Shown piece after piece: positions 19,522 through 30,874 of a DNA stretch of 64,000 nucleotides. A program made the translations under genes and the position numbers. Source of the DNA: an uncultured Acidiferrobacteraceae bacterium (GTDB lineage Bacteria > Pseudomonadota > Gammaproteobacteria > Acidiferrobacterales > SZUA-150). The stretch spans positions 1 through 64,000 of the forward strand of contig CAJVXY010000003.1 of assembly GCA_913009895.1 (NCBI GenBank), written 5' to 3'. The notes beneath the pieces were generated by a model. That model was not told where the DNA came from. It saw only the letters and a program-made list of their open reading frames with translations, and did no database searches. Numbering within the stretch: position 1 is the first letter of the stretch; each line of letters opens with the position of its first letter.

Positions 19522-22500
19522 TTGGAAACGTGCTCCATGACGCTACTCAAACAAGTCTTCAGCAGACTGGTTGAGCCCGCCGACAGTATTGTCAACCTGG
19601 AACGTCGTCGAGCTTCTGGTTTATTAGCCGGTATCCTGCTTGTGTTTATTTCATTTGGCCTGCTGGCGGTCATATCGCATTATCTCATCTTCCCCGAACG
19701 GCTGTATGTTTTTCTTGTTGATACAGGAATTCTTGTATTTATTTTTGTGGCCTGGGTTTTTGCCAAGCGCGGACAGTATGAACTTGCTACCGGTATTGCC
19801 ATTGTCGCGATTCTGGCTGGAAGCATCGGTATCCTGATTATTGATTCCCGGGAATCCGGTGTTTACTTTTTTATGATCATACCTGTGTTGCTTGCCGGTA
19901 CATTTCTGGATTTATTGAAAATTAGCCTGACAGCCATCACCACTTTTATTATTGTCACGTCGTTGATACTAATTTTCCCCGGTAGTGTTCCTTTCAATGA
20001 TCCGTTTGTTAGCCCGTTTTTTATTTTTTTTACCAGCACAGCGGTTCTTCTGGCGCGTTATTTTCGTGATGAAGTTGAGGTAATTCGAAAAAAACAATTA
20101 ATAGAAAGTGAAAAACGTTACCAGCTGGCAACTGAAGCCACGCGCGACGGTGTTTGGGAATGGGATATACAAAACAAAATAATTTATTTGTCATCCAAGG
20201 CTTTGTCTATCGTTGGTATTGAGAGTAGCGAAGGTACGTATCCATCAGCGACATGGCAACATAAAATCCATCCTGATGATGTGCCTTGGGTCACTTTGGC
20301 AATGAAAGATTATATTGAAGGTCGTGCTTCGGCCTATGATGTTGAGCATCGCATGATTGCTGATGACGGCAGACTGATCTGGATTCACAGTCGCGGTACG
20401 GTTGTTTCAGATGATGTCGGCACGCCAGTAAAAGTCGTGGGAACGTTTATAGACATTACCGAGAAAAAGAAGATCACTGAAAAGATTCGTGCCAGTGAAT
20501 CCAGCCTGAAACAGGCACAGCGCATTGCCCATGTTGGCGACTGGACCTGGGATATGGTCACGAGCGAGATAACCTGGTCAGATGAAATGTACCGACTTCA
20601 TGGTGCAGATACAGAAAATAAATCTGTTGATGTGTGGGAGATCATGCAGGAACGCATTCATCCCGATGATCTGCCGCGCATGCAGGCGACTACAGAAGAA
20701 AGTGTAAAAAATGCTACCAAGGTATCGATCGAATATCGAATTATTATGCCTGATGGGAGCGTGCGTTATGTTTTGGGTGAGGGTGAACCGGTATTGAATG
20801 CAAACGGTGAAATGGTGCGGCGTATTGGTACGGTTAAAGATATCACCGATATCAAACTTGCAGAAGAAGCACTGCGACATGAAAAAAACTTTGTTAGCGC
20901 TATCTTGCAAACTGCCAACTCATTACTGGTCGTAATGGACAATAACGGTCGAATTATTCGATTTAATCGCGCCTGCGAGCAACTGACGGGCTACAGCTTT
21001 AATGATATAAGTGGCAAATTTATATGGGAATTTTTGTTGGAAGAAGAAGATATTGAACCTGTCAAACAAAATTTTAATAATCTGCGTCACAGTACATTTC
21101 CCGGTAATTCTAAAAACTACTGGTTATCAAAAGACGGCAAGAAACATATGATCGAGTGGTCTAATAGTGTTATTAGTAATAATGGTAACCAGGTTTCTTT
21201 TGTTGTTGCACTTGGTAACGATGTTACCGAGCGTATGCTGGTTGAGGCTGAAAGAGATAAGCATGCTCGCGCCCTTGATCAGTCAGCAGACTCGGTGATG
21301 ATTACAGATCACAGGGGTGTGATTGAATATGTAAATCCAGCCTACGAGAAGGCCACAGGTTATTCCCGGGAAGAGCTGATAGGTCAAACACCAAGTATTG
21401 TAAAATCAGGTAAACATGACAAGGAATTTTACAAACGACTCTGGGATACGATTTTGGCAGGAGAAGTTTTTAGTGATGTTCTCATAAATCTGGCAAAGGA
21501 CGGATATCTCTACTACGAAGAAAAAACGATTACGCCGCTATTGGACAGTAATGGCAAGGTTACAAGTTTTGTTTCCACCGGCAAGGATATTACCGAACGC
21601 ATGGAAACGCAGGAGCGTATGTATTATCTTGCCCATCACGATGTACTTACAGATTTGCCTAATCGTATCCTGTTCCTGGAACGCCTGGGACACGTATTAA
21701 AAGTGCTTGATCGACGCGAGCAAACCTGTGCCGTATTATTTCTTGACCTGGATCGTTTCAAAAATATCAATGATACTCACGGACACGATACTGGTGACCG
21801 TTTGTTACAGTCCGTAAGTGAGCGATTGAAAGAGTCGGTACGAGAGGGTGATACGGTTGCCCGACTTGGTGGAGATGAATTCACAGTATTACTGGAAGGT
21901 GTTTATGGCGCTGACGATGTTGTCCCTATTGCCAGGAAGATACTGAGTGCCTTGTCAATTCCGTTCCATATTAGTGGCCATGAATTATTCAGTTCTGCCA
22001 GTATTGGTATCAGTATCTACCCGGATGATGGTGCAGATCCAAAAACCCTGTTAAAGAACGCGGACAATGCCATGTACCGGGCAAAGGATCAGGGCAGAAA
22101 TACATACCAGTTTTACTCCGCTGAAATGGGCGCCAAGGTAAGGGAGTATCTCAGCCTCGAGACGAACCTCAGGCATGCGCTTGAACGGAATGAACTCGAG
22201 CTTTTTTATCAGCCCCAGGTAAACCTGGAGACTGGTACTATTTTTGGTGCCGAAGCGCTTTTACGTTGGCGACATCCGGAGAAAGGTATTATTTCACCAA
22301 ACGCATTTATCCCGTTACTTGAAGATACGGGATTAATTATCCCCGTTGGTAGTTGGGTGATCAAGCAGGCATGTGATCAGTTAATGCGCTGGAGCAAAGA
22401 CGGTATCTATCTTGATAGGATGTCGATAAATCTTTCAGGACGTCAGTTTGATGACAGAAATTTTATTGACACTGTCCTTGGAATTATCGAGGAGTGCGGC

Positions 22501-22923
22501 GTTAACACCGGGAGGCTGGAATTCGAAATCACCGAGAGCCTGTTGTTACATAAGGATCAGTATACAATTGATGTTCTCGAGCAGTTGAACCAGAGTGGTG
22601 TGCGCCTCGCTATTGACGATTTTGGCACGGGTTATTCTTCCCTGAGTTATTTAAAACGTTTTCCTATTAACACGCTCAAAATTGACCAAAGTTTTGTCAA
22701 TGATGTGATCAGCGATCCTGGAGATGCCGAGATCGTGAAGGCAATTTTAGCGATGGCAAAAAGCCTGAATCTTGACGTGATTGCGGAGGGCGTAGAAACA
22801 AAGTCCCAGGAAACATTTTTGAGAAAAGCCGGCTGTAGTAATGTACAGGGTTATTTATATGCCAGACCCTGTTTGGCTGCCGATTTCTCAACAATTTACA
22901 ATACCAGGAAACAGGCTTCCTGA
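19522..22923 (+). CDS. Multi-PAS GGDEF-EAL protein with N-terminal TM region
   Basis: Repeated PAS/PAC segments; RLGGDEFTVLL (intact GGDEF); GAEALLRWRHPEKG, DDFGTGYSSLSYLKRFPINTLKIDQSFV (EAL). Confidence 0.93.
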   Translation: METCSMTLLKQVFSRLVEPADSIVNLERRRASGLLAGILLVFISFGLLAVISHYLIFPERLYVFLVDTGILVFIFVAWVFAKRGQYELATGIAIVAILAGSIGILIIDSRESGVYFFMIIPVLLAGTFLDLLKISLTAITTFIIVTSLILIFPGSVPFNDPFVSPFFIFFTSTAVLLARYFRDEVEVIRKKQLIESEKRYQLATEATRDGVWEWDIQNKIIYLSSKALSIVGIESSEGTYPSATWQHKIHPDDVPWVTLAMKDYIEGRASAYDVEHRMIADDGRLIWIHSRGTVVSDDVGTPVKVVGTFIDITEKKKITEKIRASESSLKQAQRIAHVGDWTWDMVTSEITWSDEMYRLHGADTENKSVDVWEIMQERIHPDDLPRMQATTEESVKNATKVSIEYRIIMPDGSVRYVLGEGEPVLNANGEMVRRIGTVKDITDIKLAEEALRHEKNFVSAILQTANSLLVVMDNNGRIIRFNRACEQLTGYSFNDISGKFIWEFLLEEEDIEPVKQNFNNLRHSTFPGNSKNYWLSKDGKKHMIEWSNSVISNNGNQVSFVVALGNDVTERMLVEAERDKHARALDQSADSVMITDHRGVIEYVNPAYEKATGYSREELIGQTPSIVKSGKHDKEFYKRLWDTILAGEVFSDVLINLAKDGYLYYEEKTITPLLDSNGKVTSFVSTGKDITERMETQERMYYLAHHDVLTDLPNRILFLERLGHVLKVLDRREQTCAVLFLDLDRFKNINDTHGHDTGDRLLQSVSERLKESVREGDTVARLGGDEFTVLLEGVYGADDVVPIARKILSALSIPFHISGHELFSSASIGISIYPDDGADPKTLLKNADNAMYRAKDQGRNTYQFYSAEMGAKVREYLSLETNLRHALERNELELFYQPQVNLETGTIFGAEALLRWRHPEKGIISPNAFIPLLEDTGLIIPVGSWVIKQACDQLMRWSKDGIYLDRMSINLSGRQFDDRNFIDTVLGIIEECGVNTGRLEFEITESLLLHKDQYTIDVLEQLNQSGVRLAIDDFGTGYSSLSYLKRFPINTLKIDQSFVNDVISDPGDAEIVKAILAMAKSLNLDVIAEGVETKSQETFLRKAGCSNVQGYLYARPCLAADFSTIYNTRKQAS

Positions 22924-22995
22924 AACAGTACAAAAAATTAAGATAAAATCAGTACCGGCCTGAAACTCAAGCCACTATAAATTGTCACAATAAGT

Positions 22996-24177
22996 ATGTA
23001 TCGAATAGTATCGATGCACTGTCTTTTGGTGCTAAAAAATGGGCCGCTGGTTTTTTTAATTGCTGTGGTGCTGATGTTCTGGGTTAACAACAGTAATGCA
23101 GATCATATCGCACAACACCAACAAGACCCGGAATATTCCCGGGGTAAACTGACCTCTGAGTCTGGTATAGAATATGAGCTTTTAAACGAGGCTTATGATA
23201 CTGGCTGGGCCTTGTATATAGATAATGATGTGTTGGTATCGGCAGGCAAGATAGACCGGGATTACACGGGCGGTCTTTCGGTCACACTATCAGGTAGCAG
23301 GGCCACCAGTTATCTAATCTCAATAGATAGCTGGCGCGAAATACTTACAAGGTGGATGTCGCTGGATTCTTTTTATAAAAAGAAGGCGCATTTCAATTTG
23401 CACAGTTTTTCTTATGGCATGACACTGTTTACACCTGCTGATCTTGGCGAGACAGAACCCATTTTAAATGATCATCCTTATGCCAGTTACCTGTATATTT
23501 CAAACTCAAATGAAATCGTTGTACCTGAAGATGACATTGTTTATCAATCCATTTTTTCTATTGGTTTCCTGGGCCTGAATATTGCAGAAGATATCCAGAA
23601 AGCGATGCATAGGGCGTTTGGTGCTGCCGAACCCATGGGTTGGGATAATCAAATATCTTCCGGCGGTGAGCCAACAGCAAAATATACCTTCGCTGCTCAA
23701 AAAATGCTCAATCGTGGCAAGGCAAGTCAGTACACCAGGCATGAATTTAAATTAACATCTGAAGCAAACCTGGGGTTTGCTACTAACGCTTCAGCGGGAT
23801 TTATGTGGCGATGGGGCCGAATTACAACGCCCTGGTGGAGTTTTAATCCGCACCTGAGCGATTATATTAATATGGGTGTCCCTATTGTAAATAATACCGC
23901 ACGTACTCATGAGCCGGAATTTTTTATCTGGTTGGGTAGTAGCGTTCAATACCGAATCTATAATGCGATATTACAAGGCCAGTTCAGGAAGAGTGCAGTG
24001 ACTTTTGATGACGATGAAATAGAAAAATTCACGTATGAGGTCACAATTGGTATTACCCGGGAATTATTTGAAGGTATCCGTGTCAGTTTGTTTCGCCGCC
24101 AGCGCAATGCTGCTTTAAAAATACCGGGCGCTAGCGCCCCCCAATGGGGCGGCATCACGATTAGCAAATCATACTGA
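22996..24177 (+). CDS. DUF2219/LpxR-like outer membrane lipid A deacylase family protein
   Basis: YIDNDVLVSAGKIDRDYTGGLSVTLSG; YGMTLFTPADL; DHPYASYLYIS. Confidence 0.75.
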   Translation: MYRIVSMHCLLVLKNGPLVFLIAVVLMFWVNNSNADHIAQHQQDPEYSRGKLTSESGIEYELLNEAYDTGWALYIDNDVLVSAGKIDRDYTGGLSVTLSGSRATSYLISIDSWREILTRWMSLDSFYKKKAHFNLHSFSYGMTLFTPADLGETEPILNDHPYASYLYISNSNEIVVPEDDIVYQSIFSIGFLGLNIAEDIQKAMHRAFGAAEPMGWDNQISSGGEPTAKYTFAAQKMLNRGKASQYTRHEFKLTSEANLGFATNASAGFMWRWGRITTPWWSFNPHLSDYINMGVPIVNNTARTHEPEFFIWLGSSVQYRIYNAILQGQFRKSAVTFDDDEIEKFTYEVTIGITRELFEGIRVSLFRRQRNAALKIPGASAPQWGGITISKSY

Positions 24178-24345
24178 TCGGGGTTCGTTGAGATATGAAC
24201 CATGGCCTTTACCAGGTTTATGGCCAACAAGGGGTGGTCAATACAATTTATGATATGATCTGGTGCGAAGGACAGGATAATGCGCAGATTTTTATAATTT
24301 TCGATTAAACCCACTAACGACAAACTATTACAGGGAGTGTAAAAA

Positions 24346-25092
24346 ATGAAAGACACATTAAAAACAAGCAAATTTGCTGTTATTACATTTCTAATAGGGA
24401 TGATAGCAGGGATCGCACCTTTTTTGTTTATGCAACTTCTGCCATCCATGTTAAACCCTACACTGAGTACTACGCCAACTGACTACACTCCTATTATTAT
24501 GACGGGCCTGTTAATTGGGGCGATTACCTGCATTATTTTCACGACAAGTTTCGAGAAAAGAGATCCCCAGGATATTTTCTTTTATGCGCTTGGTATTCCG
24601 GCAATTCTGATAGCAACAGTTAGTAATATTGGTGCAAATTTTGAGGTCGAGAAGGCGAAGGAGCAAGCAACTGCGCTGGTTGTGCAAGGCCCCATAATTC
24701 CTACAGAAAAAGCAGATTCAATTGAGGCAGTACCTCGCCCTGAGTCACATCAAAAGCAGGAGAAAACCACCTTCCTGGACTCGATTATCGGCACAGCCAT
24801 GGCTTCCGACAGGCCAAAACCCATTCAAATCGCATCTAGCGGCCCTAACTATTTAATTGTGATAGGGGAATATCAGTCGGCTGAAGACGCGTGGGCTGCT
24901 CATACTAAAATATCAGGCATGAAACTCAGGTCGGAGCGTTATGTGCAGAAAAATCTGAGTGTCAAAAAGTTAAATGGGAACAGGTATGTATTATCGTATT
25001 CAACTTCCCATTCAGCTAAAGACGCAGAGAGGATTTACAAGATCCTCGCAATTAACGACCCACAATTTGCTGTAAGGATTATAAAGTACTAG
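24346..25092 (+). CDS. Hypothetical TM protein with C-terminal SPOR-like region
   Basis: Two N-terminal TMs; YLIVIGEYQSAEDAWAAHTKI...RYVLSYSTSHSAKDAERIYK. Confidence 0.5.
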   Translation: MKDTLKTSKFAVITFLIGMIAGIAPFLFMQLLPSMLNPTLSTTPTDYTPIIMTGLLIGAITCIIFTTSFEKRDPQDIFFYALGIPAILIATVSNIGANFEVEKAKEQATALVVQGPIIPTEKADSIEAVPRPESHQKQEKTTFLDSIIGTAMASDRPKPIQIASSGPNYLIVIGEYQSAEDAWAAHTKISGMKLRSERYVQKNLSVKKLNGNRYVLSYSTSHSAKDAERIYKILAINDPQFAVRIIKY

Positions 25093-25124
25093 TTAACTAA
25101 ATTGGGTATTCAGTTATGCCATAA

Positions 25125-25448
25125 TTAAATTAATGCAAACAGACTCTTAATTACAATATCAGTAATACCCGCAGCCAGGCGCTGGGCGCTGGCTTTTGCC
25201 TTTACCGTTAACCTGATTGTATCGAGCTGGTTCAGCACTTCCATTTTTCTGACCAGTAACTTGTAACCCTTGACCGTAAGATCCCCTTCGGCAAGCATGA
25301 TAGTCCAGCGCTCAAGATTTGCAGCTTGTAACTTTACAAAATCAGATTTATCTTTTTTGGCGTCAGCAATTAGCTTTTTTAATTCACCTTTTGCCAATTT
25401 CCCGCTTTCATCTTTAATGCTATCAATAAAAACAGTAAATTTACTCAT
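25125..25448 (-). CDS. Conserved hypothetical protein
   Basis: 107-aa ORF adjacent to a co-directional lipoprotein ORF. Confidence 0.6.
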   Translation of the reverse strand: MSKFTVFIDSIKDESGKLAKGELKKLIADAKKDKSDFVKLQAANLERWTIMLAEGDLTVKGYKLLVRKMEVLNQLDTIRLTVKAKASAQRLAAGITDIVIKSLFALI

Positions 25449-25457
25449 TATCTTTCC

Positions 25458-25934
25458 TTAACGTTTATCTTTGTTTTTAAGATTTTCAGTGCTAATGGCA
25501 ATATCAAATGCCTGGCCCAGCACAATCGCTGCTTCCTGAAAGTATTTTTTGCCTAAACTTTTTGGACCATTCTCACGGTAGTCTTTTACATCACTTTCAA
25601 ATAACTTAACTATTTTTCTAAATTGCCGCATGGTATCGCTATTCGGCTCACCTTTTCCTTTTTCATATTCATAGGCTTTTCTCAGGTTCATGGTAACTTT
25701 TTCAATTCTTTCGGCGTTTTTGTTAATACTTTTTGAATCAAAACTTGCCACCAGCATGGTTGTTTCAACCTTGAGGCCCGTTAAATTTTTATAGGTATTT
25801 GTGTCGTAATAGGATATTGGAATGCCGGAACAACCAGATAATGCCACTAAAACAGCGGCACTGATTAAGATAAATTTAACCAGGTAATAAGGGTTATAGC
25901 TGTGAGAATTTTTATTATTAAGCAGTGAATTCAT
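25458..25934 (-). CDS. Hypothetical lipoprotein
   Basis: Lipobox VALSGCSG. Confidence 0.6.
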   Translation of the reverse strand: MNSLLNNKNSHSYNPYYLVKFILISAAVLVALSGCSGIPISYYDTNTYKNLTGLKVETTMLVASFDSKSINKNAERIEKVTMNLRKAYEYEKGKGEPNSDTMRQFRKIVKLFESDVKDYRENGPKSLGKKYFQEAAIVLGQAFDIAISTENLKNKDKR

Positions 25935-25963
25935 ATCCTTTCCATGTATTTATCCCGGTTGAA

Positions 25964-26842
25964 TTACGCCCAGCCCTTATCGTATATTTTATTTCGATGG
26001 GCCCACGGCGGTGTGCCTTCAAGTTTGTGTTCTGAATACAGGCGAAGCAACTCACTACCGTAAGTGGTCACCCCTGAAAACAATCCATTCATATTCTGGA
26101 AGTGCCACCATTCTGCTCCCAGGTAGGTGCCACCACGAAAAAACGATCGCCGCGCCTTGATGCGCGCAAATCCCTGTTCTTCAAACAGGGCGGTCAAATC
26201 AATCACCTTGGCGCTGATCTCATCGCCACCTTGACGATGGTTTTTGGTCGCAGCTTTTAATGTTTTATGTTTGCCCTTACCAGTGCGCGCATAAACACGG
26301 AAATAACGGTCGCCTTCATATACTATTATAAAGGGATCCTTCTCAGGATTTTGCATACCGCTCCAAATGTAGAGATCCAGGGCACGACCCAGGTAATGCA
26401 GGGATGTGGCACTCCTGCTTGGGTTTACCGGTGTAGTAAGTGATCGTATGGCGCCCGAGGAAGTGATGATGCCACCCGCGGCAACAACAGTTTTGCGAAC
26501 ATGGTCATAGGCATCGGCTACATCGGCCCGCAGGTTAAACCTGTTATAACCCTCACCCATTGGATCAGCATCCACCCTGACCAGTGGCAGGTGTGACCTT
26601 TCCTGGTCCGGCGCATAGAGTTCGAGATTCAGTCGATGCAGGGCGTCTTGTAATGCTTCAAAAGTAACCGGCCCAACAATGCCATCTGCATAAAGATTTT
26701 CGCTTTCCTGAAAAGCAATCACTGCATCTTCGGTCTGATCGCCAAAATGGCCATCTGCTTTGTGGCTGGCAAAACCCAGGCGGTTTAGTGCTTTTTGGAG
26801 CTGGGTTACGGTGTTATTTTCACTTCCCTGTTCAAGTACCAT
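25964..26842 (-). CDS. Peptidoglycan-binding domain plus M15-like peptidase domain protein
   Basis: PG_binding repeat VTQLQKALNRLGFASHKADGHFGDQTEDAVIAFQ; HYLGRALDLYIW and EWWHFQN consistent with M15 metal ligands. Confidence 0.7.
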   Translation of the reverse strand: MVLEQGSENNTVTQLQKALNRLGFASHKADGHFGDQTEDAVIAFQESENLYADGIVGPVTFEALQDALHRLNLELYAPDQERSHLPLVRVDADPMGEGYNRFNLRADVADAYDHVRKTVVAAGGIITSSGAIRSLTTPVNPSRSATSLHYLGRALDLYIWSGMQNPEKDPFIIVYEGDRYFRVYARTGKGKHKTLKAATKNHRQGGDEISAKVIDLTALFEEQGFARIKARRSFFRGGTYLGAEWWHFQNMNGLFSGVTTYGSELLRLYSEHKLEGTPPWAHRNKIYDKGWA

Positions 26843-27046
26843 CGTGTCATCCTTTACTACGTTTTGGGGTGTCTGGCCGGGATTCTCAAGTCGTATTCAA
26901 CGAGTGACTATATCATTATAAATCGCCATGGATTTGTCCAGCAGTATCTTAATGATAAATAAAAAAAACAGGCGTTAACCGTCATAATGTACCATAATTA
27001 AACATGACCGAGGTTCGGACCTGTTTTGTATGATCAGGTAAAATGT

Positions 27047-27412
27047 ATGAATAAAGATAAATCTTCAAAAGCGAGACTGGACCAGATTGTTGCCGAAAAT
27101 CGTCGTTACCAGGATCAGCGCGCCAACTCCTATCGTGAACTGGCAATAAAAATGTACCCCTGGATCTGCGGTCGTTGCAGCCGTGAATTTACCCGCCAGA
27201 ATCTTTCCGAGCTTACTGTCCACCACCGGGACCACGATCATGATCATAATCCGGCCAATGGCAGCAACTGGGAATTATTATGCATGTATTGCCATGATAA
27301 TGAACATCAACGGCAACTTGAAATTTATGGCGTCGGCGAAGAAAAAAGCAAAAAAAAGGATGCGACCAATAAACCTTTTGCTGACTTGAAAGAGTTGCTT
27401 AAAAAGAAATAG
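27047..27412 (+). CDS. yajD: YajD-family HNH nuclease
   Basis: CGRCSREF...LTVHHRDHDHDHNPANGSNWELLCMYCHDNEH; start at ATG 27047. Confidence 0.85.
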   Translation: MNKDKSSKARLDQIVAENRRYQDQRANSYRELAIKMYPWICGRCSREFTRQNLSELTVHHRDHDHDHNPANGSNWELLCMYCHDNEHQRQLEIYGVGEEKSKKKDATNKPFADLKELLKKK

Positions 27413-27476
27413 CCAGAGAAGTAACAATAGAGAAGTAATTATTTCGATAAATGTAATATTAATCTCTTCGGCCAAA

Positions 27477-27641
27477 ATGTCACAACAAAACAAGATTATA
27501 AGCTACATGTTGCTCACCGCCCTGATGGTGGTGTCATTTGCCAGTGCCATGGCGATCAATCATACAGAGTATGGTTCGCTGGCGTGGATTGTACTGTTAA
27601 TAATTAATCTCGGTATTTTGATCTATATACTACGAAAGTAA
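27477..27641 (+). CDS. Small two-TM hypothetical protein (54 aa), missing from the ORF track
   Basis: MSQQNKIISYMLLTALMVVSFASAMAINHTEYGSLAWIVLLIINLGILIYILRK*. Confidence 0.45.
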   Translation: MSQQNKIISYMLLTALMVVSFASAMAINHTEYGSLAWIVLLIINLGILIYILRK

Positions 27642-27755
27642 GTCGGGCTTTATCCTGACTAGTTACCATACTAATCTCCAACCTGTTTAACAGGAAATAA
27701 ACACAAGCTTCAGGTATATTTGCCGCTTACCCATTTCCACATCCATAGGAGTTAA

Positions 27756-28682
27756 GTGGTGCCGGTTATATCGATTAAAAATCTTGGCAAAACCTATGGC
27801 TCGGGTTTGCGTGCACTTAAGAACATAAACCTGGATATTCGCCGGGGAGAGATTTTTGCCTTGTTGGGTCCGAACGGGGCAGGTAAAACAACCCTGATCA
27901 GTGTTATTTGCGGTATTGTCACCCCCAGCGAGGGGACAGTATTAGTAGATGGTCATGATATCCTGTCAGAGTTCCGTGCGGCCCGATCCAAAATTGGCCT
28001 GGTGCCCCAGGAGTTAGCCAACATGCCTTTTGAGAGCGTGTTAGCGACATTGCAATTCAGCCGGGGTTTGTTTGGCAAGCCTGATAACCCGGCCATTATT
28101 GAAAAGTTATTACGTGATCTGTCATTGTGGGACAAGCGCCACGAAAAAATAATGGCACTATCGGGCGGCATGAAACGTCGTGTATTAATTGCCAAGGCCC
28201 TGGTACATGAACCTGAAATTTTATTTCTCGATGAGCCCACTGCGGGCGTCGATGTTGAACTAAGACATGATATGTGGGGCATGGTCCGGGATCTGCGCGC
28301 GAGCGGTGTGACGATTATTTTGACCACACATTATATTGACGAAGCCGAAGAAATGGCTGACCGTATTGGCGTGATTAATAATGGCGAGATTGGCGTGGTT
28401 GAAGACAAAACCGTGCTCATGAACAAGTTGGGGAAAAAACAACTGACCCTGACCCTGCAACAACCCTTAAACAGCATTCCAACTGATCTTGCTGATTACC
28501 CACTGACCTTGTCAGCAGACGGGAATTGTTTAACTTATACCTTCGATGTTCACCAGGAACATACAGGCATCCCGGAATTACTGCGTAAGTTAGGTAAACA
28601 CGGTATTGATTTTAAGGATTTACACTCTAGCGAAAGCTCCCTGGAAGATATTTTTGTTAGCCTGGTAAAGGAGCAGTCATGA
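27756..28682 (+). CDS. ABC transporter ATP-binding protein (exporter type)
   Basis: GTG start; [13 protein letters not shown] Walker [10 protein letters not shown] signature, [11 protein letters not shown] Walker B. Confidence 0.93.
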   Translation: MVPVISIKNLGKTYGSGLRALKNINLDIRRGEIFALLGPNGAGKTTLISVICGIVTPSEGTVLVDGHDILSEFRAARSKIGLVPQELANMPFESVLATLQFSRGLFGKPDNPAIIEKLLRDLSLWDKRHEKIMALSGGMKRRVLIAKALVHEPEILFLDEPTAGVDVELRHDMWGMVRDLRASGVTIILTTHYIDEAEEMADRIGVINNGEIGVVEDKTVLMNKLGKKQLTLTLQQPLNSIPTDLADYPLTLSADGNCLTYTFDVHQEHTGIPELLRKLGKHGIDFKDLHSSESSLEDIFVSLVKEQS

Positions 28683-29440
28683 ATCTCTACGGTGTCAGGG
28701 CAATTTACTTGTTTGAGATGGCGCGTATGTGGCGGACATTAATGCAAAGCCTGGCCTCGCCAATTCTTACTACTTCCCTGTACTTTGTTGTCTTTGGGGC
28801 AGCTATCGGCTCACGCATGGGGGAGATCGATGGCATAAGCTACGCATCGTTTATTGTCCCTGGTTTACTCATGTTGTCGTTACTGGGCGAGAGTATTTCC
28901 AATGCTTCGTTTGGTATATATTTTCCAAAATTCTCAGGCGCTATTTACGAATTATTATCGGCACCGGTATCGCCAATCGAGATCGTGGTTGGTTACGTGG
29001 GCGCAGCTGCAACAAAATCAGTTATTCTTGGTTTGCTGATCCTGGCCACGGCACGTTTATTTGTCGATTACGAGATCATGCATCCCGTGTGGATGATTGC
29101 ATTTTTGTTGCTCACGGCGATTACATTTAGTTTGTTTGGTTTTGTTATTGGACTTTGGGCGGACGATTTCCAGAAATTACAGATTATCCCCATGATGGTG
29201 ATTATGCCCCTGACGTTTCTGGGCGGTGCATTTTATTCAATCAACATGCTGCCACCATTCTGGCAGAAGGTGACCCTGTTTAATCCGGTTGTGTACCTGA
29301 TTAGCGGGTTTCGCTGGAGTTTTTACGGGGTGGCCGATGTTAATGTGGTGATTAGCGTGGCCATGATTTTTGTTTTTATGCTGTTGTGTCTGGCCGGCAT
29401 CTGGTGGATATTCAAATCGGGCTACCGATTGAAAGTCTGA
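28679..29440 (+). CDS. ABC-2 type transporter permease
   Basis: Overlaps ATPase gene by 4 bp; multi-[42 protein letters not shown]. Confidence 0.92.
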   Translation: MNLYGVRAIYLFEMARMWRTLMQSLASPILTTSLYFVVFGAAIGSRMGEIDGISYASFIVPGLLMLSLLGESISNASFGIYFPKFSGAIYELLSAPVSPIEIVVGYVGAAATKSVILGLLILATARLFVDYEIMHPVWMIAFLLLTAITFSLFGFVIGLWADDFQKLQIIPMMVIMPLTFLGGAFYSINMLPPFWQKVTLFNPVVYLISGFRWSFYGVADVNVVISVAMIFVFMLLCLAGIWWIFKSGYRLKV

Positions 29441-29867
29441 TGCAACGCTAAAACAGCCGGGCCTTACCGGGAATTTGCCTTGCCAACTGGATTGCGTAGT
29501 TGTAAAAACAGGGGCCAGAAACGCGGTGTTTTCAGTCTGTCATGACCCGTGATGGCGGCGCGAAAATACCGGTAGATTCACGAAAAGCCGGCAATTTTAC
29601 GGCTTACATAGGCCTGTTTAGGGCTGAAATCCTGATTTTCCTAATAACTACAGGAATAGTGGCAGTTTTTGCTGTTATCAGACGCATAATAAGCATATTT
29701 TATAGTGCAATGTATGGTGTTTTTGGTCAAAAACAGGTTAGAATCCCGGTTGCTACATACTACCCTGGTTCTTGTCAGAAGTTTTCTAGAAGTTCTCTCC
29801 TGTTAATTACCTAGTAATGTTTGCAACACATAGTAAATATATTTTAATTTTTAAAGAGGTAATTAAC

Positions 29868-30068
29868 ATGGCAACAGGAACCGTTAAATGGTTTAACGAA
29901 TCCAAAGGCTTCGGCTTTATTTCACCTTCCGATGGCAGCAAGGATGTATTCGTACATTTTTCTGCAATCTCCAGCGATGGTTTTCGTACACTGGCCGAAG
30001 GTCAGGAAGTGACTTTCGACGTGGAAGACGGACCTAAAGGCCCACAAGCAGCTAACGTAACGGTCTAA
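29868..30068 (+). CDS. Cold-shock protein (CspA family)
   Basis: [34 protein letters not shown]; start at ATG 29868. Confidence 0.95.
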   Translation: MATGTVKWFNESKGFGFISPSDGSKDVFVHFSAISSDGFRTLAEGQEVTFDVEDGPKGPQAANVTV

Positions 30069-30096
30069 GGACCATTTGTAAGCTTGTGTTTCGAGT

Positions 30097-30129
30097 AATC
30101 CCTGCGGTCATCGCAGGGATTATTTTTAT
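30097..30129 (+). terminator. Rho-independent terminator of the csp gene
   Basis: AATCCCTGCGgtcatCGCAGGGATT followed by T-rich tract. Confidence 0.8.
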
Positions 30130-30154
30130 TCATTGAAGAAGGGGAAACTTCCAC

Positions 30155-30421
30155 GTGAAGAAATTATTTGTTGGCAGTTTGCCGCCCACCACCACCGAAG
30201 AATCCCTGCAGGCCCTGTTCTCAGAGTTTGGTACGGTGCGTTCGATCAAGCTTGTGAAAGACCTGTTCTCTGGTAACTGTAAAGGTTTCGGATTCCTGGA
30301 AATGGAAGGCCACGAAGCGCGCGCAGCTATTGCTGGTCTCGATGGCAAATCTTTTGAAGGTAATCTGATCAAGGTTAAATTCGAAGAAGTACGAAAAGGT
30401 TTTAAGGGCAAGCGCCGTTAA
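30155..30421 (+). CDS. RRM-type RNA-binding protein
   Basis: KLFVGSLPPTTTEESLQALFSEFGTVRSIKLV; GFGFLEME. Confidence 0.92.
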   Translation: MKKLFVGSLPPTTTEESLQALFSEFGTVRSIKLVKDLFSGNCKGFGFLEMEGHEARAAIAGLDGKSFEGNLIKVKFEEVRKGFKGKRR

Positions 30422-30833
30422 TTTTACTTGAGCTAGCTGCCAGGTCTGCGCAGTTGTTTTCTTCTATTTCTTACAAAGCCAGAAAAAACTGGTTTAAGTA
30501 AAGAGCCGTTTGTATAACCCAGCGTAAATATCTGGCAATGTCTGAAGCCTTTAAGTAGTAGTTAAGACAGTGTGTAGTATGGGCACGATGATGATCGCTG
30601 CTGGTACAGTTTAAACTGATATCCTGCACCAGGGGCAACAAGCAATTTAAAGCCATTCTGTATAATCTATTTGTGACTCAGTTCATATCCAGAAAAATAA
30701 GCATCTTATGTCTGGAGTACAGAACATTTTTTGATATTTATCATTTTATTTTACAGTTTTAACCACTAAATTCTGCTTTTAGTGGGTCGGTATGAATTTA
30801 TCCTGGTATTTGTAAGGCCTGTGTAAGGTCACG

Positions 30834-30850
30834 CATATAAGATATGCGTT
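30834..30850. promoter_or_regulatory. Perfect inverted repeat CGCATAT-aag-ATATGCG upstream of NHL-repeat gene
   Basis: Seen directly in the 5' leader, ~25 bp before the probable start. Confidence 0.4.
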
Positions 30851-30874
30851 GAAACTTTCATGTGGAGGCCACAA

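Noticed and set aside
29542-29814. 90-aa plus-strand ORF upstream of csp
   Set aside because: Lies in the long leader before the cold-shock gene, with no recognisable domain or clear RBS; more likely 5' UTR/intergenic.
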